Assembly: GCF_016858305.2 (NCBI RefSeq)
Contig: NZ_CP074436.1
Span: 2,562,001 to 2,626,000 of the forward strand
Source of the DNA: Polaribacter sp. Q13
Lineage (GTDB): Bacteria > Bacteroidota > Bacteroidia > Flavobacteriales > Flavobacteriaceae
Reading direction: 5' to 3'
Length of the DNA: 64,000 bases
The position numbers were made by a program, and so were the translations under genes. Below the pieces are notes generated by a model. That model did not search any database, had not been told where the DNA came from, and was given only the letters and a program-made list of their open reading frames with translations. This document shows positions 55,501 to 63,635 of the stretch, piece after piece (position 1 is the first letter of the stretch; each line of letters starts with the position of its first letter).

Positions 55501-58500
55501 GTGAATATTTCCTTTAATGCCACTTCCTCCAATAACAATTGTATTGTTATTATTAAAAGACAATTCTTTATCTAAATATTCAGTTTTTAAAACTGTACCA
55601 TTTTGTAAAATTTCTAAATAAGGATTCGCTCCGTCTTCATAAATTAATGAATAGAAATTATATTGTGAATCATCTATAATAGCTTCCGTAGATTTGCCAT
55701 CTAATTCAAACAACAAGGTATTACCCGTTAATGTTACTTTTGGTCCATCTTCTTGATTTGCTAAAACACCGTTACCTGATGCATCTAAATCTAACCAAAA
55801 TTGAATACTAAACGCTTTTGAGAGTAAATTTTGTTTTGAAAGTTCTATTTTATTGGAAGAACCATCTAAAGCAATACTTACACTATGATCTATAGCTTGT
55901 TGATTTTTTAATCCTCTTAAAGTAATATTAGTAGAAATATGTGAATTAATTTCTTCATTATAACGGACAATAATATCTTCTCCAATATCTAATATGCCAT
56001 CACTTGGCGATGGTGTACCAAATATAACTGGCGGTGTTAAATTAATAGTACCTGTTACAATATCCGATTCAAAAGAAACATCATCTGTACAAAAAGAAAT
56101 TGCTCTTATTTCATAATTTCCGTCAGTAATTTTACTACCTACAATATCCCAATTAAATGTAAACTCTGTTTCAGAATCTATAATAATTCCTGCATCATCA
56201 GATGCCTCATCTTTTAATTGTTGACTACCATAATAGGTTTTAAACTGGGTCCAACTAGAAGCATTTACGTTTCTGTATTGTAAACTTATTTTTCTAAAAC
56301 CTGCAAAATCTGTATTAAAATCTGTGAATGTTATTGGTAAAGAATTTGTACCTAATAAATTCCCTTCATTATCATAATTAAAAGCCTCTGCTCTGTTATA
56401 AATCCAATTGGTTTGAGGTGCAGAAATAGTAACATTACTACACGACTTTTTAAAGTTTACAGTAACATCTACAAATGCATCAGAATCATTTAAATCGATA
56501 CATGGGTTTGCCAAATACACTCTAATATTTTCATAATCATACACATCTGATGATGAGTTTTTTGTGATTATTAAAGGGACTTCTAACGTTTCATTATAAG
56601 GTAATAAAACCGAGAAACCATTTTGATCTATATTAGAAACCGCTCCGTTTAAAGTAGTTTGATCTACATAAACTGTATGTTCTAAATCTGTACCTGTATC
56701 ACTTAAATTTTTAAGTTGTAAGGTAAATACGGCACCCACATTTTCTGCTAAATTGCTTATTAATGTTTTATTTACTTTTAATTCTGGTTTGTAAACACTG
56801 GTTGTTGCTTCAGACAAGTTTTCTCCTCCTTCTCCAATAACATTTACATTATAGCCATCATTCTTGTAAAATTCAGAAACTGTTGGCCCTTCATACGGAC
56901 AAGAAGTTGCACCACCTTTGGTTACAAAAATTGGTCCGTATCCGTCAAATAAATTTACTACATCTACACTTAAAAAATTTGCTTGATCGTTATCTTTTAA
57001 AGTATAAGAAATAGTAGTTGTTTTTTCATTTTCAGTTTGGTCAGAATTTGTACTCACACCAGAATGTGATGTTGCAAAATTACCAATTAAACCAACATTA
57101 TTTATTAATCCTCCTAATTGTGTTTTAAAATCGTTCGAAATATCAACCACTTTTTCGTACGTTTTAGCGGTAATTGTTGCAGTAGATATAGAAGATGTAA
57201 ACTCTCCAACACCAGCATCAAAAGATTTATTTCCTTCAAAATTATCAGAAACTAAATCTGCCAAACTAGCAATATAAATATCATAATTTGATAGTCTATA
57301 AGGAAATATTGAGGTTTGTGAAGCTTCTATCCTTGCTAACCTTGCTTCTTTTTCCTTATCTATTTTCCCTAAAACTACTTGTTTTAAATCTGCTCTAGAA
57401 TTTAATGACAAATATTTATCACGCTCGTTATCTTGAACTATTTTTTTCCATAATTCTATTTGCTTGATATAAAAATTTCTAGTTTGCGTTCCCTCAGGTG
57501 TTGTTGCTGTAATTACCTCTGGAGAGATATTTGCTAAATCTTGTAAATCTGGAATTAACTTCTCTAAAATGTGCTTTTGAGAATACATAAAAAACGTAGC
57601 CGAAGGTTGTTCTGCAATGAAAAAATCTTTTTTAGAACTAACATATAAATTAGTAGGATTATCGTCTTTATCTTTACTATTAATGATGATATGTGGAACT
57701 ACAGAATTATCTGGTAACGTTGGTATTTCTTTTGTAACAAACATATTGTTAAACAAACCATAATACACATTTTTAGCATTCCCTATATATAAATCTCCAT
57801 CTGCCCCAACATATTCTGGGTCATCACTTGTTGAAATAGTTTCTGTAAATTCATAGGTTTCTGTAGTGCTGCCATCTCTATTTATTTCTTGTGTTTTAGA
57901 AAAATTAGCCTCAACATCTGCTACTACAGATATTTCTGTTTCAAGACTAAAAAATGGAGAGCCAGCTACACTAGTAAATGTTGGACCTACACTTGCGTAA
58001 AAACCACCTCCATTTGTATCTGAACTAGAATTTCCATTAGATCTTTCAAAAGAAATCGACGTTCCTTTTTCTATACTTGCAAAACTATTAGATCCTGGAG
58101 GATCTCTTAAAATAATATCTGGCACTTCTGGTGCTACCGTAGAAAATGTAGTACCCTCTGCAGCTCTACCTCCAATAACAATACCTTCAGATTTTAAATC
58201 ATCACTATTTAAAACACCTATTGGGTTTAAACCAGATACATTATAATCTATGGTCATTGCATTTTTAAAACCATCTGTTTGCGTAATGTTTGGCAAACCT
58301 GCTCTAAAAGAATACACATACTGTTCTTTGTTAGTCTTTTTGATTAATTTTACCGAACTATCATTTGGGTTTGTACTTGCAAAATTATTGGTAATATTAA
58401 AAGTACCTTCATTAAAATACTCTTTTACAACAACTTCATCAGTTTTATCTTTATTTACATAATCTTGTGTAACTTCAAAAGCCAATCTGTACTCTTCTTT

Positions 58501-61134
58501 TTGAGTGTACATAGGTATAGTCAATTCAGAAACATCATAGGTAATATCGCCAATTTTATATTCTTTTAAAAATTCTTGCTCAATTAAACGAACATTTATG
58601 GTAGAATTATATCGAAAACTTTTTTCGTATTGGTATGGTTCTGAGGTGTATTCTGTACCATCTTCTGCTGTATAGCTAGATATTTGTTCTTCTTTAATTT
58701 CTGTAACATCAAACTCATCATCTGCATCTATAAAAGCAGTATTTATATCAGTATTACTCAAAACATTAATACCTCCGTTTTGTTTTACATAAAATTTATA
58801 CGGTATTAATTGTATCTTATACTCTCCAGATGTTTCATTAGTAGTAACACTATGATCTAGCTCAGTGGTATTTAAATCTCCTTTAAAAGTTATGGTTGCT
58901 TGCCCTATATTATTTAAAGCAGAATACGTTTCTTTACTTTCTGGTTCTCCTTCTGCAACTTCATTTTCATGTGCTGCTAAACCATTAAAACCAAAACCAA
59001 TTTCTTTAGTTGACTGTATTCTACCTCCTACTACTTTACCAACAACTGTAACCCTTGTTTTATCTAAAAACCAACGTTCTTGTACTTGGTCTTCATAAAA
59101 ATCGAATAAATTAGATGTTGTATTTGTTGTTTTTTCCGGAAACCTTCCTTCATACTCAAATGTATGTCCGTCTTTTGTTACCTCTATTTTATGTTTACCA
59201 ATAGGTACATTAATAGCAAATTTACCTTCTATATCTGTAACTACAGGTTGGTTGTCTTCATCAAAAACAATTTCCCCATCAATATGCAAGTATGCACCTT
59301 CTATACCTAAAACTGGATATTGTTTTAACTCTCCATCAATTAAATTCCCTGTATTTGAATCTAATGTTCCTCCTTCATAAAAATATTGCCCTTTGTTAAT
59401 AGTTACTGTACCATTAACTAAATAAGAGTTATAACCGGTTTCTCTAATTTCTGTAATCGTTGCTAAAGCAGGGTCTGAAATAGGAATAGTTTTAAAAACA
59501 TCTCTTGTATCATATACAACTCTACCATTAAATTTAAAGGAAGAAATATCTTCGAAATTTACTTGGTTTACAACTGGTTCATCTTTTCCTAAAAATAAAG
59601 TTTGACTAGCAGGTTTAAATTTATGAACCCCAAAACTTGGTGTTATTCTAAATTGTTCTCCAGTACCGCTATATGGTATTGCAGCAATACTGTAGGCTCC
59701 ATCTTGGTCTGTAATACCAAAAACACCTAACTGCTCTTTAGTTGGTTTTATAGAAGAAAAATTAATTGAACTACCATCAAACGTATTTTTTATTAAGTGA
59801 TTACCATTAAACTGAAACCCGTTTCTAGAAATATCATAGGCATATTCACCATAGCCTTCATCAAAACGGTAGTACATTTCTAAACCGTTTTCATTACCAC
59901 TTAAATAACGTCTATAATCTCTTCTAATTTCTTCGCCACTTAAAGCCCTACTCCATACCCTAACTTCATCTGCATGTACTTTTCCGTAGATCCCTACATC
60001 AAATCTATTTACAACATCATCTAAATTGTTATTATATACAGTAGTCCCTGTATTTTCAGTTATATCTACCCTAGATTTTGAAACCCCTTCTGTTGGTATT
60101 GCATTACTTATATAATCTTGAGAAATGTATCTACCATTCATGTAAATTCCAATTTCTTTATTGTTTTCAAAAACAAATGCATAGTGCACAAAATCGGATC
60201 TACTTTCCTCATTTATGGCTTTAAAAACATCATTTCCTGCTGCATCAACTTCTCCAGTAGGATAGGCATCATGTATAGAAAACTGTTTAGCCGTTTGTCC
60301 GTTTAATCTTAAACTAACGTAAATACTACTACCGTTGTTATAAGAATAAAGGTTATAAATATTTTCACCAACGACCAATTCAAAAGGCAAATTAAGATTT
60401 GCATCATTTGCAAACCAACCTTCTACCGTAATGGCATCTCCACTAAATGCATTCCCATTATCTGATAACCTTGAGCCTTTTAAAACATATCCTTGTATAA
60501 TAGCAGAGGTTCCTGTGCCAGCACTACCTTCTGCTCCAACAGGTTCTGCCAATACTTTAACATCTTTTACTGGGCTACCTCCTTCAAAATTAATTGAACC
60601 AGATACAATAGCCGTAGGACTTCTAAAACCAACACCTTCTATATAATTTACAAATTCTTGTTCTGTACCACTTAATCCTTCTGCAAACAACCTATATTGA
60701 TACAGCACTCCTCCTTCTATTTGTGTGTCTTCAAACTCATAAACATCTTTACCAACCGTGGCTATTAAATTATAAACGCCAGCTCCTTTTAATGGTTTTC
60801 TATAAATTTTAAGTTTGGTAATATTATCTTGATTAGCACCATAAGTCCAATTTATATTAATTTTATCTGAATAATACCCTTTAGATACCTCAAACGTTTT
60901 ATCACTAAACGTATTAGGCACATATAAAATACCAAAAGGAAAACCTACCTTGGTTTTTACTCCTGCCGACATTGGATACTGAAAAGCAGCACCAATTTGA
61001 AACTGAATGTTTATATTGTTTGATGTATTTGTAACCTTGCCTGCGGCAGAAAGGAAAGCCCCTTTATGATCGCTTTGTTCTTGCGCTTGAATAATACCTA
61101 CCCAAAACAACAAGAAAATTAGTAATTTTCTCAT
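52600..61134 (-). CDS. Giant secreted LamG-domain protein with T9SS tail
   Basis: A 2844-residue surface protein. Parts in order: signal peptide (1-17); an Fn3-like N-terminus (about 75-165); a LamG-type jelly roll (about 228-400, ending DEVRVWSRALSGEEI); carboxypeptidase-regulatory-like beta folds (about 475-800); a large unassigned centre (about 850-1500) with FYASVGPTFTSV, GADGDLYIGNAKNVYYG and CPYEGP; two further LamG domains (about 1760-1890 and 1965-2115, ending NLDEFRVWNTARSF); the PDWSVNPADFAYSM module shared with the next gene (about 2354-2465); and a T9SS tail (about 2768-2844). LamG domains bind glycans or proteins, so adhesion is plausible. It lies between the collar and MBG genes with gaps of 26 and 7 bases. 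Confidence 0.9.
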   Translation of the reverse strand: MRKLLIFLLFWVGIIQAQEQSDHKGAFLSAAGKVTNTSNNINIQFQIGAAFQYPMSAGVKTKVGFPFGILYVPNTFSDKTFEVSKGYYSDKININWTYGANQDNITKLKIYRKPLKGAGVYNLIATVGKDVYEFEDTQIEGGVLYQYRLFAEGLSGTEQEFVNYIEGVGFRSPTAIVSGSINFEGGSPVKDVKVLAEPVGAEGSAGTGTSAIIQGYVLKGSRLSDNGNAFSGDAITVEGWFANDANLNLPFELVVGENIYNLYSYNNGSSIYVSLRLNGQTAKQFSIHDAYPTGEVDAAGNDVFKAINEESRSDFVHYAFVFENNKEIGIYMNGRYISQDYISNAIPTEGVSKSRVDITENTGTTVYNNNLDDVVNRFDVGIYGKVHADEVRVWSRALSGEEIRRDYRRYLSGNENGLEMYYRFDEGYGEYAYDISRNGFQFNGNHLIKNTFDGSSINFSSIKPTKEQLGVFGITDQDGAYSIAAIPYSGTGEQFRITPSFGVHKFKPASQTLFLGKDEPVVNQVNFEDISSFKFNGRVVYDTRDVFKTIPISDPALATITEIRETGYNSYLVNGTVTINKGQYFYEGGTLDSNTGNLIDGELKQYPVLGIEGAYLHIDGEIVFDEDNQPVVTDIEGKFAINVPIGKHKIEVTKDGHTFEYEGRFPEKTTNTTSNLFDFYEDQVQERWFLDKTRVTVVGKVVGGRIQSTKEIGFGFNGLAAHENEVAEGEPESKETYSALNNIGQATITFKGDLNTTELDHSVTTNETSGEYKIQLIPYKFYVKQNGGINVLSNTDINTAFIDADDEFDVTEIKEEQISSYTAEDGTEYTSEPYQYEKSFRYNSTINVRLIEQEFLKEYKIGDITYDVSELTIPMYTQKEEYRLAFEVTQDYVNKDKTDEVVVKEYFNEGTFNITNNFASTNPNDSSVKLIKKTNKEQYVYSFRAGLPNITQTDGFKNAMTIDYNVSGLNPIGVLNSDDLKSEGIVIGGRAAEGTTFSTVAPEVPDIILRDPPGSNSFASIEKGTSISFERSNGNSSSDTNGGGFYASVGPTFTSVAGSPFFSLETEISVVADVEANFSKTQEINRDGSTTETYEFTETISTSDDPEYVGADGDLYIGNAKNVYYGLFNNMFVTKEIPTLPDNSVVPHIIINSKDKDDNPTNLYVSSKKDFFIAEQPSATFFMYSQKHILEKLIPDLQDLANISPEVITATTPEGTQTRNFYIKQIELWKKIVQDNERDKYLSLNSRADLKQVVLGKIDKEKEARLARIEASQTSIFPYRLSNYDIYIASLADLVSDNFEGNKSFDAGVGEFTSSISTATITAKTYEKVVDISNDFKTQLGGLINNVGLIGNFATSHSGVSTNSDQTENEKTTTISYTLKDNDQANFLSVDVVNLFDGYGPIFVTKGGATSCPYEGPTVSEFYKNDGYNVNVIGEGGENLSEATTSVYKPELKVNKTLISNLAENVGAVFTLQLKNLSDTGTDLEHTVYVDQTTLNGAVSNIDQNGFSVLLPYNETLEVPLIITKNSSSDVYDYENIRVYLANPCIDLNDSDAFVDVTVNFKKSCSNVTISAPQTNWIYNRAEAFNYDNEGNLLGTNSLPITFTDFNTDFAGFRKISLQYRNVNASSWTQFKTYYGSQQLKDEASDDAGIIIDSETEFTFNWDIVGSKITDGNYEIRAISFCTDDVSFESDIVTGTINLTPPVIFGTPSPSDGILDIGEDIIVRYNEEINSHISTNITLRGLKNQQAIDHSVSIALDGSSNKIELSKQNLLSKAFSIQFWLDLDASGNGVLANQEDGPKVTLTGNTLLFELDGKSTEAIIDDSQYNFYSLIYEDGANPYLEILQNGTVLKTEYLDKELSFNNNNTIVIGGSGIKGNIHDIRIWSKATTAAQVAAEKDVTLTGNELELLAYWPLDEGYGSVGAEKVRARNANVGLSWTIKPKGQGYAFVNNSYLTLDNVGFVQPTNYEDITVSFWIKAAAGDVGTIFGNGTGNSNPGEPLQTNGFRNKWDISLESNGKLKLRTEGVDYNLTNNAITDSNWHHVALVVKRGGSLNSFIDSKQNTTVSSQNIGGIAGAKLYFGARIKRDSPEEVGVIENNFTGNLDEFRVWNTARSFDQIKRDRYFELDKETTGLLLYVNFNEEEANILSKGPRYNIRKGDGTTLGYLALLNGGVRNFIEDSPAIKPVLKYTNIPFTTVINGDEMIISPTLTTEEWSLFEGQILDVSVANMYDNHFNKQLSPVSFSALVNRQEVNWITEDGSKAIVSEKVVNEAYNFSMDVINKGGNNKDFSISGLPTWMTISATSGTVGANATKELKFTVDKELAMGSYTATVYLNLDNGYTDRLDFQLRVIQDAPDWSVNPADFAYSMNVISQIKIYDNFSRDTYTKVGAFVDDVKRGEAYLVYDSGYDSYYAFLTMYSNVSASEVVTFKVWDALNGKTRAATINGNTSLVFLENDVVGTKSNPAIFSSGKLSEQVISLNKGWTWTSFFVEDERFNNITDMFNGLELAVGDIVKYGTQFTRFENGYWSGSLMELENSKSYKIQLAKQNNISLKGDEVDPRELEISIAQGWNWLSFPIHRNISLGDALAFYEPTDGDVVKDQYSFAVYDENSKEWSGTLRYLQSNRGYMLKSAITQVFRYPSINFAERTTSKGQEHTSEMILNFAKYQFSMGIIAEIITDENYDEVRVYDENSILRGVSKIENINGRMLSFITAFSDTSEKLKYVLVNAKTEVTLINDLLFIPNGISGTLRSPIELGLKALSTETNFKGSVNIFPNPFNNEVTIQVLGNNNVTNLIFYNTLGAKVKEVKITDSEVKVSTKDLPAGVFFIKVIDEEGGQVVRKLIKK

Positions 61135-61160
61135 AATGTTTTATTTATTTTGGGTTTGTA

Positions 61161-62111
61161 TTAGTATTTAATTATATAACGTACACCGTAACTAAATGGG
61201 CGATTTTCTTTCTCACGATTACCATCTACTTGAGCATCCCCTAAAGTACCTCCATGGCCTGTACGCTGGCCTGTAATTGCTATATTATGGTTGTGGTTAC
61301 CTGCGTTATCTGTTTTTTTAAATTGTTCAGAACTAGAATTATTCGGATCACTAGACTGTTGCCAACCCCATTCTTTATCTGCTCCTCCATGATCTATACC
61401 ATCTGGCGTCCCATAATTACTATGACGAATATTGTGGTCATGAATACCTGCATCATTTGTATTACCATTAACATTAAAAGTGTGCGTGTGAGTTTGTGTA
61501 GATGGATCTTGAAGAGCTCTTAAACCTATTGGATGTGAAAAACTTGAATTATTAGGTGTACCAGCCCCCTTTAAATAAACACCTCCAAGGTTAGGAGCGT
61601 TCGTCGCTCCACCGAGTACAGTACGTAAAGCTGCATATTTAGCATCTGTAATACCTTGTCCATTGCATTCTACATAACCATCTGGTACGGCATCTCCTGC
61701 ATGAGATAATATAGTACCAATTGGCACACCATTTGCAGCGTGTTTTGCATAGGGTACATATTCAAAAGGTTGGTCGTAAATTTGTGTATCTACACCACCG
61801 TTATTTACATTAATAATCGCTTTTAGGTTTCCGTCAGAAAAAGCAATATCACCAAAAGCAGCAACACCAACACGGGTACCTGTACCTATTACATGAGAAA
61901 ATACACCAAAATTATCTGTTGTTATTTGTTGCGTTTCTTCATACAAAACAGAACCATCACTTTTTGTAATTTTAAAGGCAAAGGTTAAGGTTTTACTTGT
62001 AAGAGCAGCACTATTATTGTCTCTAGCAATTCCTTGAAAAACCATACCAGATTGTGCAAAACTTGCTAAAGAGATAAATAATAAAATAAGAGTAATTTTT
62101 AGTGATTTCAT
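61161..62111 (-). CDS. Secreted phage-tail-collar domain protein with HxH motifs
   Basis: A 316-residue exported protein (signal peptide MKSLKITLILLFISLASFAQ). Residues 21-125 form the N-terminal beta-domain typical of exported Bacteroidota fibre-like proteins (VFQGIARDNNSAALTSK ... EYVPYAKHA). Next comes a collar-type domain (about 128-200, PIGTILSHAGDAVPDGYVECNG). The tip region has three HxH motifs: HTH 208-210, HDH 224-226 and HNH 273-275. It ends RPFSYGVRYIIKY. In phage T4 gp37, HxH motifs hold iron ions along the receptor-binding needle. There are no phage genes around, so this looks domesticated. It is the first gene of the three-gene secreted operon. Confidence 0.87.
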   Translation of the reverse strand: MKSLKITLILLFISLASFAQSGMVFQGIARDNNSAALTSKTLTFAFKITKSDGSVLYEETQQITTDNFGVFSHVIGTGTRVGVAAFGDIAFSDGNLKAIINVNNGGVDTQIYDQPFEYVPYAKHAANGVPIGTILSHAGDAVPDGYVECNGQGITDAKYAALRTVLGGATNAPNLGGVYLKGAGTPNNSSFSHPIGLRALQDPSTQTHTHTFNVNGNTNDAGIHDHNIRHSNYGTPDGIDHGGADKEWGWQQSSDPNNSSSEQFKKTDNAGNHNHNIAITGQRTGHGGTLGDAQVDGNREKENRPFSYGVRYIIKY

Positions 62112-62160
62112 AATGTGAGGGTTTTAAATTAAATAGGGTTTTTATATAAGTTGTTGAATA

Positions 62161-62191
62161 CAATGATAGGTGTTACCAATTTTTTTACAAA
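62161..62191 (-). promoter_or_regulatory. Promoter of the collar-LamG-MBG operon
   Basis: On the minus strand a -33 TTTG (plus 62188-62191), 19 nt, then the -7-like TATCATTG (plus 62161-62168; one mismatch to TAnnTTTG). It lies directly downstream of the direct-repeat site at 62198-62226, with 29 nt between site and -7 box. Confidence 0.55.
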
Positions 62192-62197
62192 AAAAAT

Positions 62198-62226
62198 GTC
62201 GTGAACTGCCCTGTTTTTGTCGTGAA
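62198..62226 (-). promoter_or_regulatory. LytTR-type operator before the collar operon
   Basis: GTCGTGAA at 62198-62205 and again at 62219-62226, start-to-start 21 bp. On the minus strand it reads TTCACGAC, 13 nt, TTCACGAC. The whole 31-bp block matches the one at 62887-62915 except at about four central positions. The remaining part of the 308-bp spacer (62227-62419) is A/T-rich with nothing I can support. Confidence 0.65.
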
Positions 62227-62419
62227 TGAACATTTCACATAAAAACAAGTTCTTATTTACCTCTAAAACTAGGTATAAACACCTGGTACTAGCGGTAATT
62301 AATATTTAATTTGAATTTGTATTTTTTTTTGAAAAAAGATCTATTTTAAGTAAAAAAAGGAAGCTATTTACTCTAATTTATCTTTAAGATGTTTTGTTGA
62401 AAATAGGTGTTTTAATTTT

Positions 62420-62815
62420 TTAGTTACAAGCCTTAATCAGCAATTCTTTTTTTAAAGCAACAACATTAAGTGCTAACTGTAAAGCAATAAATAATTCCTT
62501 TATATTAAAAGGTTTTCCTAGAAAACTAACAGGTTTTATTTCTATCGTTTCTATAAAGGTTTTAACATTACTAAAAGCAGATAAATATATAATTGGCATC
62601 TCTAATTGATTCCCTAACCAAATACCTGTTTTACTACCTTCTACTTTAATATCTAAAAAAACAATATCTGGTTGTAAAACTTCTATCTCATGCAATGCTA
62701 TTTCTGCATTTGTTTGAGTACCACAAACGTTATACGCCAAAGTTTCTAAAGTTTCTTTTAGCAATTGTTGTATAATTATTTCGTCTTCTAAAATGTATAT
62801 CTTTATGGGTTTCAT
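62420..62815 (-). CDS. Stand-alone receiver (REC) response regulator
   Basis: About 131 residues from the ATG at 62815, which matches the paralogue's start MRKIKIYILEDE; an in-frame ATG at 62827 adds MLFL. It consists of one receiver domain: acidic ILEDE at the start, phospho-acceptor Asp in DIVFLDIKVEG (about 53), switch Ser in IYLSAFSN and Lys in FLGKPFN. There is no output domain. It is clearly a paralogue of the LytTR regulator next door (ILEDEII ... GIWLGNQLE shared), so it probably arose by tandem duplication and loss of the LytTR part. It could compete for phosphate or act by binding a partner. Confidence 0.88.
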   Translation of the reverse strand: MKPIKIYILEDEIIIQQLLKETLETLAYNVCGTQTNAEIALHEIEVLQPDIVFLDIKVEGSKTGIWLGNQLEMPIIYLSAFSNVKTFIETIEIKPVSFLGKPFNIKELFIALQLALNVVALKKELLIKACN

Positions 62816-62820
62816 TAAAA

Positions 62821-62847
62821 ATAACAATGCTAATTTGGCATTGTTAT
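62821..62847. promoter_or_regulatory. Leader hairpin before the REC gene
   Basis: A perfect 10-bp inverted repeat (62821-62830 with 62838-62847, loop 7 nt) immediately upstream of the chosen start at 62815 and just after the predicted -7 box. It may be an mRNA leader hairpin that affects translation or an intercistronic terminator. Confidence 0.4.
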
Positions 62848-62849
62848 CT

Positions 62850-62857
62850 CGAAGTTA
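62850..62857 (-). promoter_or_regulatory. -7-like box before the REC gene
   Basis: On the minus strand TAACTTCG (one mismatch to TAnnTTTG). It lies exactly 29 nt after the direct-repeat site at 62887, the same distance as before the collar operon. The corresponding -33 position reads TTTA. Confidence 0.45.
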
Positions 62858-62886
62858 AAAACTAAATTTTATATTATAAAAAATAA

Positions 62887-62915
62887 GTCGTGAAATGGGC
62901 TATTTTTGTCGTGAA
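62887..62915 (-). promoter_or_regulatory. LytTR-type operator before the REC gene
   Basis: GTCGTGAA at 62887-62894 and 62908-62915, start-to-start 21 bp, with A-rich centre as in the site at 62198. It lies in the spacer between the LytTR gene and the REC gene. Confidence 0.65.
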
Positions 62916-62963
62916 TGTTTTTTTTGAAGCAAAATAAGGCTCTTTTCAATTAAAAAATAGTGG

Positions 62964-63632
62964 TTAATAAATTTCATCTAAAACTTCTTTAAGATATGTT
63001 TTAGATATGGGAATGTTATTCTTGCCAATCGTTATTTCTTTTGTATTAAATGCAGTAATATAATTTTTATTAATAATATAAGAACGATGTATTTGTATAA
63101 ATGAGTTAGAGTTTACTTGTTCTAAAAAGTCATTAATATTAGCTCTTAATAATTTTTCTGAATGTTTTAAATAAAGTTTTAAGTACTGGTCTTCTTTTTT
63201 AGCAAATAAAATATCCTCAACCAAAATACTAATATTTCTATCTCTATCTTTTACAGTAATTTTATTTGTATTTTTTATTTTGCTAATGGCCAATTCTACT
63301 GCTATAAATAAATCGTTATTTTTAAATGGTTTTACAATATAAGTTGCTGGTTTTGTTTTAATCGCTTTTTTTATAGTTGTCATATCATTAAAAGCGGTTA
63401 AATAAATAAACGGAATTTCTAATTGGTTACCCAACCAAATACCCGTTTGGTTCCCTTCTACTCTAATATCTAAAATGGCAATATCTGGCTTTAGTTGTGC
63501 TATTTCCTTTAACGCAGTCTCTGCATTTGTTGCCATTCCACAAATTCTATATTCTAACATTTCTAAAGATTCTTTTAACAGCTCTTGCGTTATTATTTCG
63601 TCTTCCAAAATGTAAATTTTTATTTTACGCAT
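62964..63632 (-). CDS. LytTR-family response regulator
   Basis: A 222-residue regulator. The receiver domain (1-115) has ILEDE, Asp in DIAILDIRVEG (about 54), Thr in IYLTAFND and Lys in YIVKPFK. The LytTR DNA-binding domain (about 125-222) has ILFAKKEDQYLKLYL, LLRANINDFLEQV and the FIQIHRSYIINKNYI signature. LytTR proteins bind direct repeats about 21 bp apart; two such sites lie at 62887 and 62198. It starts 3 bases before the end of the histidine kinase gene, so the two form a two-component operon. Confidence 0.95.
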   Translation of the reverse strand: MRKIKIYILEDEIITQELLKESLEMLEYRICGMATNAETALKEIAQLKPDIAILDIRVEGNQTGIWLGNQLEIPFIYLTAFNDMTTIKKAIKTKPATYIVKPFKNNDLFIAVELAISKIKNTNKITVKDRDRNISILVEDILFAKKEDQYLKLYLKHSEKLLRANINDFLEQVNSNSFIQIHRSYIINKNYITAFNTKEITIGKNNIPISKTYLKEVLDEIY

Positions 63633-63635
63633 TTA

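Noticed and set aside
61161..62111. Prophage or tailocin remnant because of the tail-collar domain
   Set aside because: The protein has a Sec signal peptide, and no phage structural, lysis, integrase or replication gene lies nearby.
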